Assembly (NCBI RefSeq): GCF_000011065.1
Contig: NC_004663.1
Span: 1,860,001-1,924,000 of the forward strand
DNA length: 64,000 bases
Reading direction: 5' to 3'
From: Bacteroides thetaiotaomicron VPI-5482
GTDB taxonomy: Bacteria; Bacteroidota; Bacteroidia; Bacteroidales; Bacteroidaceae
The first letter of the stretch is position 1. The number at the start of each line of letters is the position of its first letter. Positions 8,701-15,314 of the stretch are shown here, in pieces. The notes under the pieces are model-generated. The model did not search any database. It had not been told where the DNA came from and was given only the letters and a program-made list of their open reading frames with translations. The position numbers and the translations under genes are program-made.

Positions 8701-9355
8701 CCTCTGCATTAGCATCAATTTTAGCCTCCAGCGTTATCTTAACATACTCATCGAGTTCTTTCAATGTTGTAGCAAAGTTTGCGTCTGCTGTCTGCAATGT
8801 TTCGATAAGGTCCATAGCAGTTTTGATAGCCTCTGTATTTTCTTTCACAGCACCATTTTCCAATGTACTCAGACCAGCTTCGATACCATCGATACGAGCA
8901 CCAAGAAGTTTTGACGCTTCTTCGAATGCAGTAACATCAAGTTTCTTGTCGATAGCTTCCTGCATTGAGTTTCTCAAAGCTTCCACTAATTTTGTAGCCT
9001 CTGCGATAGCTTCAGTTTTTGCTGTAGCAGCAGCAGCTTCGGCAGCTTTCGCTTTAGCCAAGGCATCAGCAGCATCAGCTTTGGCCTGATCACCGGCAGC
9101 TTTTGCAGCATCAGCAGCTGTTTTAGCTTCTACAGCAGCAGCTTTAGCAGCATCAGCAGTAGCCTGAGCAGCTTCAGCAGCAGCTTTCAAAGTAGTCAGC
9201 TGAGTCTGAAGATCAGTAATAGTGCTTCCGCTTTTGTCAATTTGTTCTTGCAACCCCTTGATGTCATCATCGTAGTCTTTACAAGAAGTAAATGTACCCG
9301 CTGAAGCCGCTAATAGCGCTCCAAACAGGACGACACTTAAATACTTTTTGTTCAT
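5735..9355 (-). CDS. Phase-variable S-layer-like surface lipoprotein, cassette 2
   Basis: A 1206-residue protein with a lipoprotein signal ending TFTSC (Cys25), then KDYDDD, which fits the K(D/E)2-type surface-export signal of Bacteroidetes. Residues about 32-300 are a long coiled coil: first an Ala-rich stretch with A/K heptads (roughly 50-125), then repeats such as IKAAQDDIKAAQDDLAALW and IKEINTKIGNINTNLTGLHTL. The remaining 900 residues are beta-rich, with SLAPDLFVDGIEAVRF at the junction, a motif shared with the partial protein at 1-1475. Length, anchor and layout fit the BT1927-type S-layer family. Its invertible promoter (9554-9853) faces away, so it is probably OFF in this assembly. 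Inference: it forms a surface coat that varies between cells. Confidence 0.8.
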   Translation of the reverse strand: MNKKYLSVVLFGALLAASAGTFTSCKDYDDDIKGLQEQIDKSGSTITDLQTQLTTLKAAAEAAQATADAAKAAAVEAKTAADAAKAAGDQAKADAADALAKAKAAEAAAATAKTEAIAEATKLVEALRNSMQEAIDKKLDVTAFEEASKLLGARIDGIEAGLSTLENGAVKENTEAIKTAMDLIETLQTADANFATTLKELDEYVKITLEAKIDANAEDIKAAQDDIKAAQDDLAALWKEIDGKGGLKDLIGANKTAISDLETKITDELDAIKKNVKDIQASIKEINTKIGNINTNLTGLHTLVTCRLSSISLAPDLFVDGIEAVRFTSLQYSPMDVKDENASIPAKSYQFSTAALATASYHFNPASFKLANADYSYIDRTAEVVETTRAIAASKLVEIVGEPVANPATGTVDFQLLRLNSHTTQPELDRTNLIALQATLKGDAIDQDEKNAVITSPYVAVYDNILAAEDVRIADKETLFEGGNAAHYATTFDACTKEEPRYETPYDQVFDLKKLVATCLNNENVSTGHDEFPIEAYKLSYRFAVATTDFNLEEGKTETNQQKWVKCNDVEKGLFQAEGFNPEAFGRTPILKVELVDENGNVVRRGFVKIKFTAEKQPDFTVGNPAEELVFKCADTEATYTITEEYIRENVYRKITDGTNIGMSHETFWNTYDVSTAVASVKKNGKLVTGVDFPKIVAGATSVGTATKKVVWSFKHGQLGAISATGSEFVATITVQNKLQSSKYPDAITFKFAVNVKLPKASLDAVKNELYWQTIDGDMKFFKVNAVVPNTPEDPADGCQIHQELNLAYDKYNVKGLPNCVTDRYVVTKTYSNGVATSKVLAGVKISGKTISLDKNDADVKLALNSAGGLQASVAHIYTLESGDQITVNEFMVNFIRPVSLNMPSGVTLTDAITGGDVANFQWNGLLMDWSGNAIVSPSVVETEDISSYWKQVCTTEYEWVPEHSYVKTPASLNVTYGKVDFVTASDLTMYSGTSKVNYWKPGTSTEDVIEKTYSVGAMLTQAEAMAMLEVQEREGTPEGYVNFGSTYNFTEIPVIKGSHVEYTYVANIDYVPAEIVVVPGDYVAKKHEHTPMPTFDGESYGQKSGCWEWTKTTFGSSVINLGQYWFYYGEFSDVKLDITKVTTDLKYNGGKLPAKTTLEQVGNTVKYVNVDSPIEYAYKIFIPATVNYGWGTLSSTLTITVNPKN

Positions 9356-9432
9356 GATAAAAAAACTTTTAATTTATAAATTAAAAAAATAATAAAAATA
9401 TTGTTTCTCGTTTTGGATTATGAATTCCCTTA

Positions 9433-9459
9433 CTACATCTCATGTTTTATTCCTTTCAT
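9433..9459 (-). CDS. Possible leader mini-ORF (MKGIKHEM) with strong Shine-Dalgarno
   Basis: The counterpart of 1544-1564: AGGAGGT at 9477-9471, 11 bases, an ATG at 9459 and eight codons to a TAG. It lies in the leader between the left inverted repeat and the lipoprotein start. Confidence 0.35.
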   Translation of the reverse strand: MKGIKHEM

Positions 9460-9553
9460 TTCTTGTGCAAACCTCCTTTTCTTAATTTGTTTTCCACTTT
9501 CAATTACCTTACACAATATACTTTGAAGCATACAGACTATATTAGGTTTTCCC

Positions 9554-9572
9554 GTTACTCTGTAGGTAACGG
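9554..9572 (+). repeat. Left inverted repeat of invertible segment 2
   Basis: GTTACTCTGTAGGTAACGG, reverse-complemented at 9835-9853. The spacer is TCTGTAG, one base different from cassette 1. Here the local palindrome extends to 15-bp arms (AGGTTTTCCCGTTAC at 9544-9558 with its complement at 9566-9580). Confidence 0.9.
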
Positions 9573-9787
9573 GAAAACCTTTGTACCTGCCCCAGGAGGG
9601 TAGTTAATACTGAAAAATCATTTATTGAATGCTGAAACATCTTTACCCCTGCTTCTGAGAGGCGGCAGAGGGGAGGGAAATCTATTATCTAAAATTAAAG
9701 GCTACAAAGTCTAATGCTAAGAAATCCGCTGTTTTATTGTGTTATTTGTCTTTTTTTAGTTGTTTATCAGAAAAAATATCATTTTTG

Positions 9788-9819
9788 TTTGCATGTTTTC
9801 CAAAATATCTCCATCTTTG
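9788..9819 (+). promoter_or_regulatory. Promoter inside invertible segment 2
   Basis: -33 TTTG (9788-9791), a 20-base spacer and -7 CATCTTTG (9812-9819), as in segment 1. The expected start is near 9826. Confidence 0.7.
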
Positions 9820-9834
9820 CAACGCTATTTAGCT

Positions 9835-9853
9835 CCGTTACCTACAGAGTAAC
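9835..9853 (-). repeat. Right inverted repeat of invertible segment 2
   Basis: The reverse complement of 9554-9572, reading CCGTTACCTACAGAGTAAC on the plus strand, 10 bases before the recombinase stop codon. Confidence 0.9.
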
Positions 9854-9863
9854 AGGTTAAAAA

Positions 9864-10802
9864 TCAATAAATTGCAAAAGACATTGAGCGCTTTATAAAA
9901 TCCACCACCTTTTTATTGGCTTCATCTATTTTCTTATTCCGAAAGGGCTTGAGATATGTCTCGGTCACTGTGATCGAAGAGTGTCCCATAGCTTCAGAAA
10001 TAACGCCCGGATGAATTTCGCAATAGTAAGCTGTCGTTGCCCAAGTGTGACGCGCTGTATATGAACTAAGTTTATCCCCCAGTCCTAACATTTCACCTAG
10101 CAACATCAGCTGTCTATTAAAGTTGCGGAGAGCCAACTGGTATTCGTGATAAGCCTCCTTTGTCCCTTCCCGGCTATTTAATAACGGAAATAGATAAGGA
10201 GAAGAACTGTCACGGTTCATATACCTCTTTAATATGGCCATCGCTTCCGGAGTTAAAGTCACTGACAAAGGACGCCCGGTCTTCCGCCTGCGGTAAGTGA
10301 TCACATTGTCGTGCAAATCACTTTTACGTAAATAGGCAAGATCGACAAAAGGCAGACCACGGAGCAGAAACATCAAAACGAACAGTTCCTGCGTACGACG
10401 CATGTCAGATGTCACGACGGACGACTGCGGCAATTTGGTGAATACTTTCTGCATGTCTTCAGTATCCAATGCACGCTTACGGTCCGCACGCGTGCCAGTA
10501 TATACAGAACGAAACAGATGCGGTACATAAACAGCCCCACGACAATCTACCGCACGATTATAGACCGCACGAAATGTGCGTAAATAAGTAGATACAGTAT
10601 TCCAACTGCATCCCCGGCCACGAAGGTGAATCTCGAAGCCCTTTAACCACTCAGGGGTTACCTCATGAAATGTAAAATCCCCTTTCCCACGATAAGCAAT
10701 GATGGCATTGAGACTGCTACGGTAGACGTGCGCAGTACCAAAGTTTCCCTCCATCTGTAGTCCCTTGGCTACTTGCTTCATAAATGCTACTACTTTTAAC
10801 AT
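9864..10802 (-). CDS. Tyrosine recombinase (DNA invertase), cassette 2
   Basis: A 312-residue paralogue of the recombinase at 1969-2907, with the same catalytic elements (RGLPFVDLAYL, RRRKTGRPL, SSYTARHTWAT, GHSS, ETYLKPF). A longer reading frame extends upstream to 10922, but the ATG at 10802 gives the same length and N-terminus (MLKVVAFMKQVAKG) as the paralogue, and homology to the paralogue upstream is non-coding. Bases 10474-10848 match 2579-2953 with two differences over 375, while the rest of the gene is clearly diverged, which suggests gene conversion. Inference: it inverts segment 2. Because the arms of all four sites are the same, the two enzymes may act on each other's segments. Confidence 0.9.
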   Translation of the reverse strand: MLKVVAFMKQVAKGLQMEGNFGTAHVYRSSLNAIIAYRGKGDFTFHEVTPEWLKGFEIHLRGRGCSWNTVSTYLRTFRAVYNRAVDCRGAVYVPHLFRSVYTGTRADRKRALDTEDMQKVFTKLPQSSVVTSDMRRTQELFVLMFLLRGLPFVDLAYLRKSDLHDNVITYRRRKTGRPLSVTLTPEAMAILKRYMNRDSSSPYLFPLLNSREGTKEAYHEYQLALRNFNRQLMLLGEMLGLGDKLSSYTARHTWATTAYYCEIHPGVISEAMGHSSITVTETYLKPFRNKKIDEANKKVVDFIKRSMSFAIY

Positions 10803-11178
10803 TTTAATCACTATTAAATAAATTATGCGATAAATATAAGGGTATTTTAGCATCTCTCCAAAATACCCTTCAGACATATACTCATTCATCGGCAGAATGA
10901 TCCGACCAACAAATTTCCCCATGCGTCTGAGAGTAAAACAACAAAAAAAGAAACCGCTATGTTTTTTTCATAAAGTTTTCGCCACAAATAAATGGTTATT
11001 ATAATTAACAAATATACCTAATTACAAATTTAAGGAAGTAGGTACATACATATAAATTTACAGATGTAAAAACGAAAAATAAAACTAAATAATTTTATAC
11101 TATTCAATCAATTTATTTTTCATAACTTTGCGGAAAATAAACCACAAACAGTGGCTTATAAAAACTAAATACAAGAAT
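10803..11178. promoter_or_regulatory. Intergenic region with divergent promoters
   Basis: AT-rich sequence. The left part (to 10848) is the recombinase leader, shared with cassette 1. On the plus strand TAACTTTG (11123-11130) is a good -7 element, and transcription would start near 11137. This rules out a longer reading of the next gene from a TTG at 11128. Nothing else is recognised. Confidence 0.5.
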
Positions 11179-11478
11179 ATGATAAAAGTTGAAAAAGAAG
11201 TATCCAATGATTACATCATTAAGGGATTTAAACATTTTACCCAATTAGCTACGGAATACTTCCAAGGACATCCGGACTGCAATGCAGCCCGAAAAAGAAT
11301 GCGCGACACAATAGATGCCAACTTGCAGCTCAAAGCAGAGCTCACCGCAGCAAGTTACACCGAACACACGACTTTGCTAAGTCCGAAGATGCAGCAAATC
11401 ATCTGGGCGCACTGGGGACCACCCATCATTTCACTGTCGGAAAACCACGCAAACGAATCGGACAACAAACGAGTTTGA
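11179..11478 (+). CDS. Small protein of unknown function (99 residues)
   Basis: The product begins MIKVEKEVSNDYIIKGFKHF and contains CNAARKRMRDTIDANLQLKAEL and SPKMQQIIWAHWGPPI. No signal peptide or membrane segment is visible. The start at 11179 is chosen because the promoter -7 element lies at 11123-11130. It is the first gene of a plus-strand set with a DnaD-like protein, a helicase, an HU-like protein and an amidase. Similar small proteins sit near such gene sets in Bacteroides, but I do not recognise the domain with certainty. Confidence 0.55.
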   Translation: MIKVEKEVSNDYIIKGFKHFTQLATEYFQGHPDCNAARKRMRDTIDANLQLKAELTAASYTEHTTLLSPKMQQIIWAHWGPPIISLSENHANESDNKRV

Positions 11479-11921
11479 ACGCCCAAAAAGCGAAAATCGA
11501 ACTATATATTTTTAAATATATAATTTATTAGTTATCCCTTATTATGGTTCCGCCCTGCGTTTCAAAAGATTTTTCTCAACAGACATAATTCACTAGATGT
11601 CAGAAGATTACCTCACTCTCCAGAGTGTTCCGCTGTGCGTTCCACAAAAATGCCCTTTTTCCACCCTCAAACAGAGGCTCCAAAATGACCGAACAGAGGC
11701 TTCGTTTACTATAAACAGAGGCTCTGTTCGCATCAAACGAAGCCTCTGTTTCACAATCTTCCCCCAACGTGTAGCGCACAAAAAACAACACATGCCAAAA
11801 GCAGCTATTTACGTCCCCGCAAGGAATATTACATCCCAACACGTCCAAACACGCACATCCGTTTAGGATTCCGGCAACGATCAACCTACTTTTGGACAAA
11901 ATTTAAAAAACAGAATATCAT
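11479..11921. other. 443-bp gene-free region upstream of the replication-like genes
   Basis: It contains the four-unit 22-bp array at 11669-11756 and two imperfect direct repeats, GTTCCGCCCTGCGTTTC (11547-11563) and GTTCCGCTGTGCGTTCC (11627-11643), 80 bases apart. Short frames on both strands (about 60-100 codons) run across the repeats; their products are low-complexity and not credible. No convincing promoter for the gene at 11922 was identified. Confidence 0.5.
11669..11756 (+). repeat. 22-bp tandem array 1 (four units)
   Basis: Four consecutive units of exactly 22 bp start at 11669, 11691, 11713 and 11735. Each begins (A/G)AAC and contains the palindrome CAGAGGCTCTG or a degenerate form, followed by variable bases. 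Units 2 and 4 are inverted copies (ACAGAGGCTTCGTTT and its complement), so a 15-bp stem can form. Arrays 2 (42717-42804) and 3 (36463-36550) have the same period and unit number. Confidence 0.85.
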
Positions 11922-12560
11922 ATGCAAAAAATGGATTGTCAAGCCATCGGATATGGCTACATCATTATCCCCAAAGCTCTGCTGAAAGAGCAACTTATAG
12001 ACTGCAGCCCACATGAAGGAGAAATAGAGGCTTTCCTGAAACTTCTTGTAAAAGTCAACTACTCGGAAACAAAGCTCACCGACCACCAAAGACGCACCAT
12101 CGTGTGCAAAAGAGGTGAAAGCCTGCACAGCTACCGCAGCTGGAGCGCCATTTTCCACTGGCCAACGAGCAGAACCTACCGCTTCATACAACAACTGAAA
12201 ACAAACGGGATCATCGAAATCATCCCTCACAACGACACCACCGCCCTGCATATCCGAGTGGTCAACTACGAAAACTGGACAAACATCTCGGCACTCCTCA
12301 ACGAGAAAAAAGAAAACACACAAAAAGCCAGCAACGAAAAGTTCCGCCTCTTCTGGGACGACTACCACAACATCCTGCAGCTCCCCAAAGAGAACATCGC
12401 CAAGGCGCAGCGTATCTGGAAAAAGCTGAGCGAAAAAGAACAGCAGCTCGCCATCGACCATATCGAAGAATATTATTATCATCAGACAAACATGAAATTC
12501 ACGTTACATGCCTGCAGTTATTTATCCAATAAAGCCTTTCTGAATGAATATGAATACTGA
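11922..12560 (+). CDS. Winged-helix/DnaD-like protein of a replication-type module
   Basis: A 212-residue protein starting MQKMDCQAIGYGYIIIPKALL. Residues about 10-115 look like a winged-helix DNA-binding domain (HQRRTIVCKRGESLHSYRSWSAIF, then TSRTYRFIQQLKTNGIIEII), the layout seen in phage and mobile-element replication initiators. The C-terminal part has FRLFWDDYHNI and KAQRIWKKLSEKEQQLAIDHIEEYY, a pattern common at the C-terminus of such proteins. It overlaps the start of the DnaB-type helicase gene by 17 bases, so the two are translationally coupled. Inference: initiator or helicase loader of a phage-like element. No closer assignment is possible from sequence alone. Confidence 0.65.
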   Translation: MQKMDCQAIGYGYIIIPKALLKEQLIDCSPHEGEIEAFLKLLVKVNYSETKLTDHQRRTIVCKRGESLHSYRSWSAIFHWPTSRTYRFIQQLKTNGIIEIIPHNDTTALHIRVVNYENWTNISALLNEKKENTQKASNEKFRLFWDDYHNILQLPKENIAKAQRIWKKLSEKEQQLAIDHIEEYYYHQTNMKFTLHACSYLSNKAFLNEYEY

Positions 12561-13929
12561 CAACAGAGTTTCTCCGCAGGCTCCGGAGATAGAAGAAGCC
12601 ATACTGGGCGCCTGCCTGATAGAACAGGAAGCCATGCCGCTCGTAGCCGACACGCTGCGTCCGGAAATGTTCTACAGCATGCGTCACCAAGTGATCTACG
12701 CCGCCCTGCTGGCCATGTACCAGGCAGGAATGAAGATCGACATCCTCACCGTAAAAGAAGAGCTTGCCCACCGGGGCAAGCTCGAAGAAGCCGGCGGAGC
12801 ATTCGGTATCACGCGACTGAGCAGCATAGTAGCCACCTCGGCACACATCGAATATCACATGCAGATCGTACACGAGAAATACCTGCGGCGGGAAATGATA
12901 CTAGGACTCAACAAACTCCTCGCCTGCTCCCTGGACGAAACAATGGACATAGCCGATACGCTGATAGATGCGCACAACCTGCTCGACCGCCTGGAAGGTG
13001 AATTCGGCCACAACGACCACATGCGCGACATGGACGCACTGATGACCGACACAATGGAAGAAGCCGAACAGCGTATCGCCAAAAGCGTAAACGGAATTAC
13101 CGGCATCCCCACCGGCCTGACGGACCTGAACCGCATGACGTCCGGACTGCAAAACGGAGAACTCATTGCCATCGCCGCACGCCCCTCGGTCGGAAAGACC
13201 GCCTTCGCCCTCCATCTGGCGCGGCAGGCTGCCATGCAGAAACATGCCGTCGCCGTCTACAGCCTTGAGATGCAAGGAGAACGACTTGCCGACCGCTGGC
13301 TGTTGTCCGCCAGCGACATCAACCCTTACCGCTGGCGCACAGGCATCCCTAACCCGCACGAAGTAGCGGAAGCGCACACCACCGCCGCAGAACTGGCACG
13401 GCTACCGATACACGTAGACGACAGCACATCGATCAGTATGGACCATGTACGTTCCAGCGCACGGCTCCTTAAAAGCAAGAGTGCATGCGATCTGATCATC
13501 ATCGACTACCTGCAACTTTGCGACATGAACACCGGACAGAAGAACCGCAACCGTGAACAGGAAGTGGCACAAGCCACCCGCAAGGCTAAATTGCTCGCCA
13601 AGGAACTGAACGTTCCCGTCGTATTGCTTTGCCAGCTAAACCGCGAATCGGAAGGCCGTCCCGGTGGTCGGCCGGAACTGTTCCATCTACGCGAAAGCGG
13701 CGCCATTGAGCAAGACGCGGATGTAGTAATGCTGCTCTACCGCCCTGCACTGGCACGGCTCACTACCGACCGGGAAAGCGGTTATCCGACCGAAGGACTG
13801 GGGGTAGTCATCGTAGCCAAACAACGCAATGGAGAGACAGGGAACGCATACTTCAGCCACAATCCTTCTCTAACGAAAATTACGGACTATACACCACCAT
13901 TGGAAGTATTACTGAAACAAGCAAAATAA
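12544..13929 (+). CDS. DnaB-type replicative helicase (mobile-element paralogue)
   Basis: A 461-residue protein. Residues 10-115 form the DnaB N-terminal domain (PQAPEIEEAILGACLIEQEA...LTVKEELAHRGKLEEAGGA). The RecA-like helicase domain has Walker A AARPSVGKTAFAL (about 210-222), SLEMQGERLADR, Walker B DLIIIDYLQL, and LSRE-type motif LCQLNRESEGRPG, then ESGAIEQDADVVMLLYRP near the C-terminus. It is shorter than the usual chromosomal DnaB (about 500 or more), and its context with a DnaD-like gene and endolysin suggests a phage-derived copy. GC content looks higher than in the neighbouring cassettes, which is another hint of separate origin. The function as an ATP-driven 5'-3' helicase is secure; its role in this cell is not. 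Confidence 0.88.
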   Translation: MNMNTDNRVSPQAPEIEEAILGACLIEQEAMPLVADTLRPEMFYSMRHQVIYAALLAMYQAGMKIDILTVKEELAHRGKLEEAGGAFGITRLSSIVATSAHIEYHMQIVHEKYLRREMILGLNKLLACSLDETMDIADTLIDAHNLLDRLEGEFGHNDHMRDMDALMTDTMEEAEQRIAKSVNGITGIPTGLTDLNRMTSGLQNGELIAIAARPSVGKTAFALHLARQAAMQKHAVAVYSLEMQGERLADRWLLSASDINPYRWRTGIPNPHEVAEAHTTAAELARLPIHVDDSTSISMDHVRSSARLLKSKSACDLIIIDYLQLCDMNTGQKNRNREQEVAQATRKAKLLAKELNVPVVLLCQLNRESEGRPGGRPELFHLRESGAIEQDADVVMLLYRPALARLTTDRESGYPTEGLGVVIVAKQRNGETGNAYFSHNPSLTKITDYTPPLEVLLKQAK

Positions 13930-14022
13930 AAACAGAATCAAAACAATATTATATTACATAATATTATTTCTAATATTTTCCGATTTTATTTCATATTTAC
14001 AATGAAATAAATGGCATAATGC

Positions 14023-14053
14023 TTGACTTCGCCTCTTATATTTCGTATATTTG
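14023..14053 (+). promoter_or_regulatory. Promoter of the HU-like gene
   Basis: -33 TTG (14023-14025), a 20-base spacer and -7 TATATTTG (14046-14053), a full match to TAnnTTTG. The start would be near 14060, giving a 48-base leader. Confidence 0.75.
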
Positions 14054-14107
14054 TAATGTCATAGAGAAACAAAATAATTATTACTTAAACCTTAACTTTT
14101 TAAATTT

Positions 14108-14638
14108 ATGAATGTTTCAGTAGAACGCTATCAGCGAAGAAAGTACGTAAGTCAGGAGAATTCCCCGATGCTGTATTACGTACGTCAGAAATCGGGTACA
14201 GTAAGAGTGATGGACGTCGAAAAACTGGCAGATGCCATCGAAGCCAACTCTTCACTCACAGCAGGAGATGTAAAACATGCCATCGAAGCTTTTGTAGAGC
14301 AACTCCGCCTGTCACTCACCCAAGGTGACAAAGTGAAGATCGACGGTCTGGGTACGTTTCACATCACACTGTGCAGCGAGGGGACAGAGAAGGAAAAAGA
14401 TTGCACGGTCCGAAGCATCCGCAAGGTGAATGTCCGGTTTGTAGCGGATAAAGCACTGCATCTGGTGAACGCAAGTCACACCAGCACACGAAGCGAAAAC
14501 AACGTGGAATTCGTACTAGCAAGCAAAGGTGACACGGAAGGCGGAAATGCCGGCGGAGGAAACACCGGAGGCGGAGGAAATAGCGGAGGCGGAGGAAACA
14601 GCGGAGGCGATGAAGAAGCTCCGGACCCGACAGTTTAA
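14108..14638 (+). CDS. HU-family DNA-binding protein with Gly-rich tail
   Basis: A 176-residue protein. Residues about 1-125 resemble the Bacteroides HU/IHF-like family (YYVRQKSGTVRVMDVEKLADAIEANSSLTAGDV, VKIDGLGTFHITL). The C-terminal 40 residues are a disordered Gly/Asn/Ser tail ending in an acidic DEEAPDPTV. Such HU-like genes usually lie just before a small gene and an amidase gene in Bacteroides, as here. It has its own strong promoter. Inference: nucleoid-type or regulatory DNA binding within the module. The repeat-rich tail is coded by near-identical GGAGGCGGAGGAAA units and is likely to vary in length between strains. Confidence 0.8.
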   Translation: MNVSVERYQRRKYVSQENSPMLYYVRQKSGTVRVMDVEKLADAIEANSSLTAGDVKHAIEAFVEQLRLSLTQGDKVKIDGLGTFHITLCSEGTEKEKDCTVRSIRKVNVRFVADKALHLVNASHTSTRSENNVEFVLASKGDTEGGNAGGGNTGGGGNSGGGGNSGGDEEAPDPTV

Positions 14639-14995
14639 CAGGACTTTTTTGGGAAAGAGCAGTACAAAACACTGGAGCAGCCCTCCCAATTGAAACTGAC
14701 TAAGAAGTCAATAGTATCTCAATTCCCCTCCCTTTGGGAAGGAGGGGTGGCTGAAAGCCGGGGTGGTAGGTAAAACAAGGTTTATTCCTATTCTATTGTA
14801 AATAACAGAGTTATGCATTCACCTACCACCTCCCCCTACGGGGACTCCTCCTTCCCGAAGGAGGAGAAGTAAGATACTACCGACTTTTAGTCAGTCTCAG
14901 GTTCGTCGCTTCGCTCAGAATGAGAGATACTATATCGAACTAACCTTAATGTACAACTCCCCCCATTATCAATTATCAATTATCCATTAAAAAAA
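14639..14995. other. 357-bp intergenic region with a palindromic repeat element
   Basis: Most of it is the interspersed palindromic element at 14724-14870. Just before the next gene there are three copies of the 7-base unit ATTATCA (about 14966-14985). No promoter is clear. Confidence 0.5.
14724..14870. repeat. REP-like interspersed palindromic element
   Basis: Two halves in inverted orientation. The left (14724-14771) has CCCCTCCCTTTGGGAAGGAG and GGGGTGGTAGGT; the right (14819-14870) has ACCTACCACCTCCCCC and CTCCTTCCCGAAGGAGGAG. Each half also contains its own hairpin. Elements of this type are widespread between genes in Bacteroidetes. Confidence 0.75.
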
Positions 14996-15301
14996 ATGCT
15001 AGATAAAATTATCGAGATTATTATGACTATCCTCCCTTTCCTGGGTAATCGTAAAAAGCGTAAAGCGATGGCGCAAGACGTCAAAGAATTCAGCGAACTG
15101 GTGAAAGACCAGTATACCTTCCTGATGGAACAGCTGGAAAAGGTACTGAAAGATTATTTCGACCTGAGCGCGAGAGTGAAAGAAATGCACACCGAAATCT
15201 TTTCGTTGAGAGAACAACTGGCACAAGCTGCCACATTACAGTGCGTAAACAAAGAGTGCCTACAGCGTACACAAAGCGAGGCATCCATCTCTGAAGCTTA
15301 A
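14996..15301 (+). CDS. Small unknown protein with hydrophobic N-terminus and coiled coil
   Basis: A 101-residue protein. The N-terminus (MLDKIIEIIMTILPFLGN) is hydrophobic and followed by a basic patch (RKKRKAM), then a helical, coiled-coil-like region (about 35-85). The hydrophobic part is short for a true membrane segment. It lies 13 bases before an endolysin-like amidase gene, the place where a holin or a small Bacteroides protein of unknown function is often found. A holin or membrane-docking role is possible but not shown. Confidence 0.55.
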   Translation: MLDKIIEIIMTILPFLGNRKKRKAMAQDVKEFSELVKDQYTFLMEQLEKVLKDYFDLSARVKEMHTEIFSLREQLAQAATLQCVNKECLQRTQSEASISEA

Positions 15302-15314
15302 TGCCGGACAGATT

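Larger units (their letters stand above)
9554..9853. promoter_or_regulatory. Invertible promoter segment 2 (OFF orientation)
   Basis: A 300-bp segment between inverted recombinase sites, nearly the same as segment 1 base for base (only scattered substitutions and two single-base length differences). Its promoter (9788-9819) reads right, away from the lipoprotein gene at 5735-9355 and into the 3' end of the recombinase gene. Confidence 0.85.

Noticed and set aside
8056..9089. Ala/Ser-rich frames opposite the coiled-coil part of the surface lipoprotein
   Set aside because: They mirror the Ala-rich codons of the real gene and have no domains or start signals.
10803..10922. Longer N-terminus for the cassette 2 recombinase
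   Set aside because: The added 40 residues have no counterpart in the cassette 1 paralogue, while the ATG at 10802 gives equal lengths.
11128..11178. Upstream extension of the 99-residue gene from a TTG at 11128
   Set aside because: It would overlap the -7 promoter element at 11123-11130.
11669..11756. CRISPR array
   Set aside because: Units are contiguous with a 22-bp period and no 30-bp spacers; no cas genes are present. The same holds for 36463-36550 and 42717-42804.
11597..11899. Protein genes across the 22-bp array on both strands
   Set aside because: The frames exist only because the repeat lacks stops. Products are repetitive, the period is not a multiple of three, and no start signal is seen.
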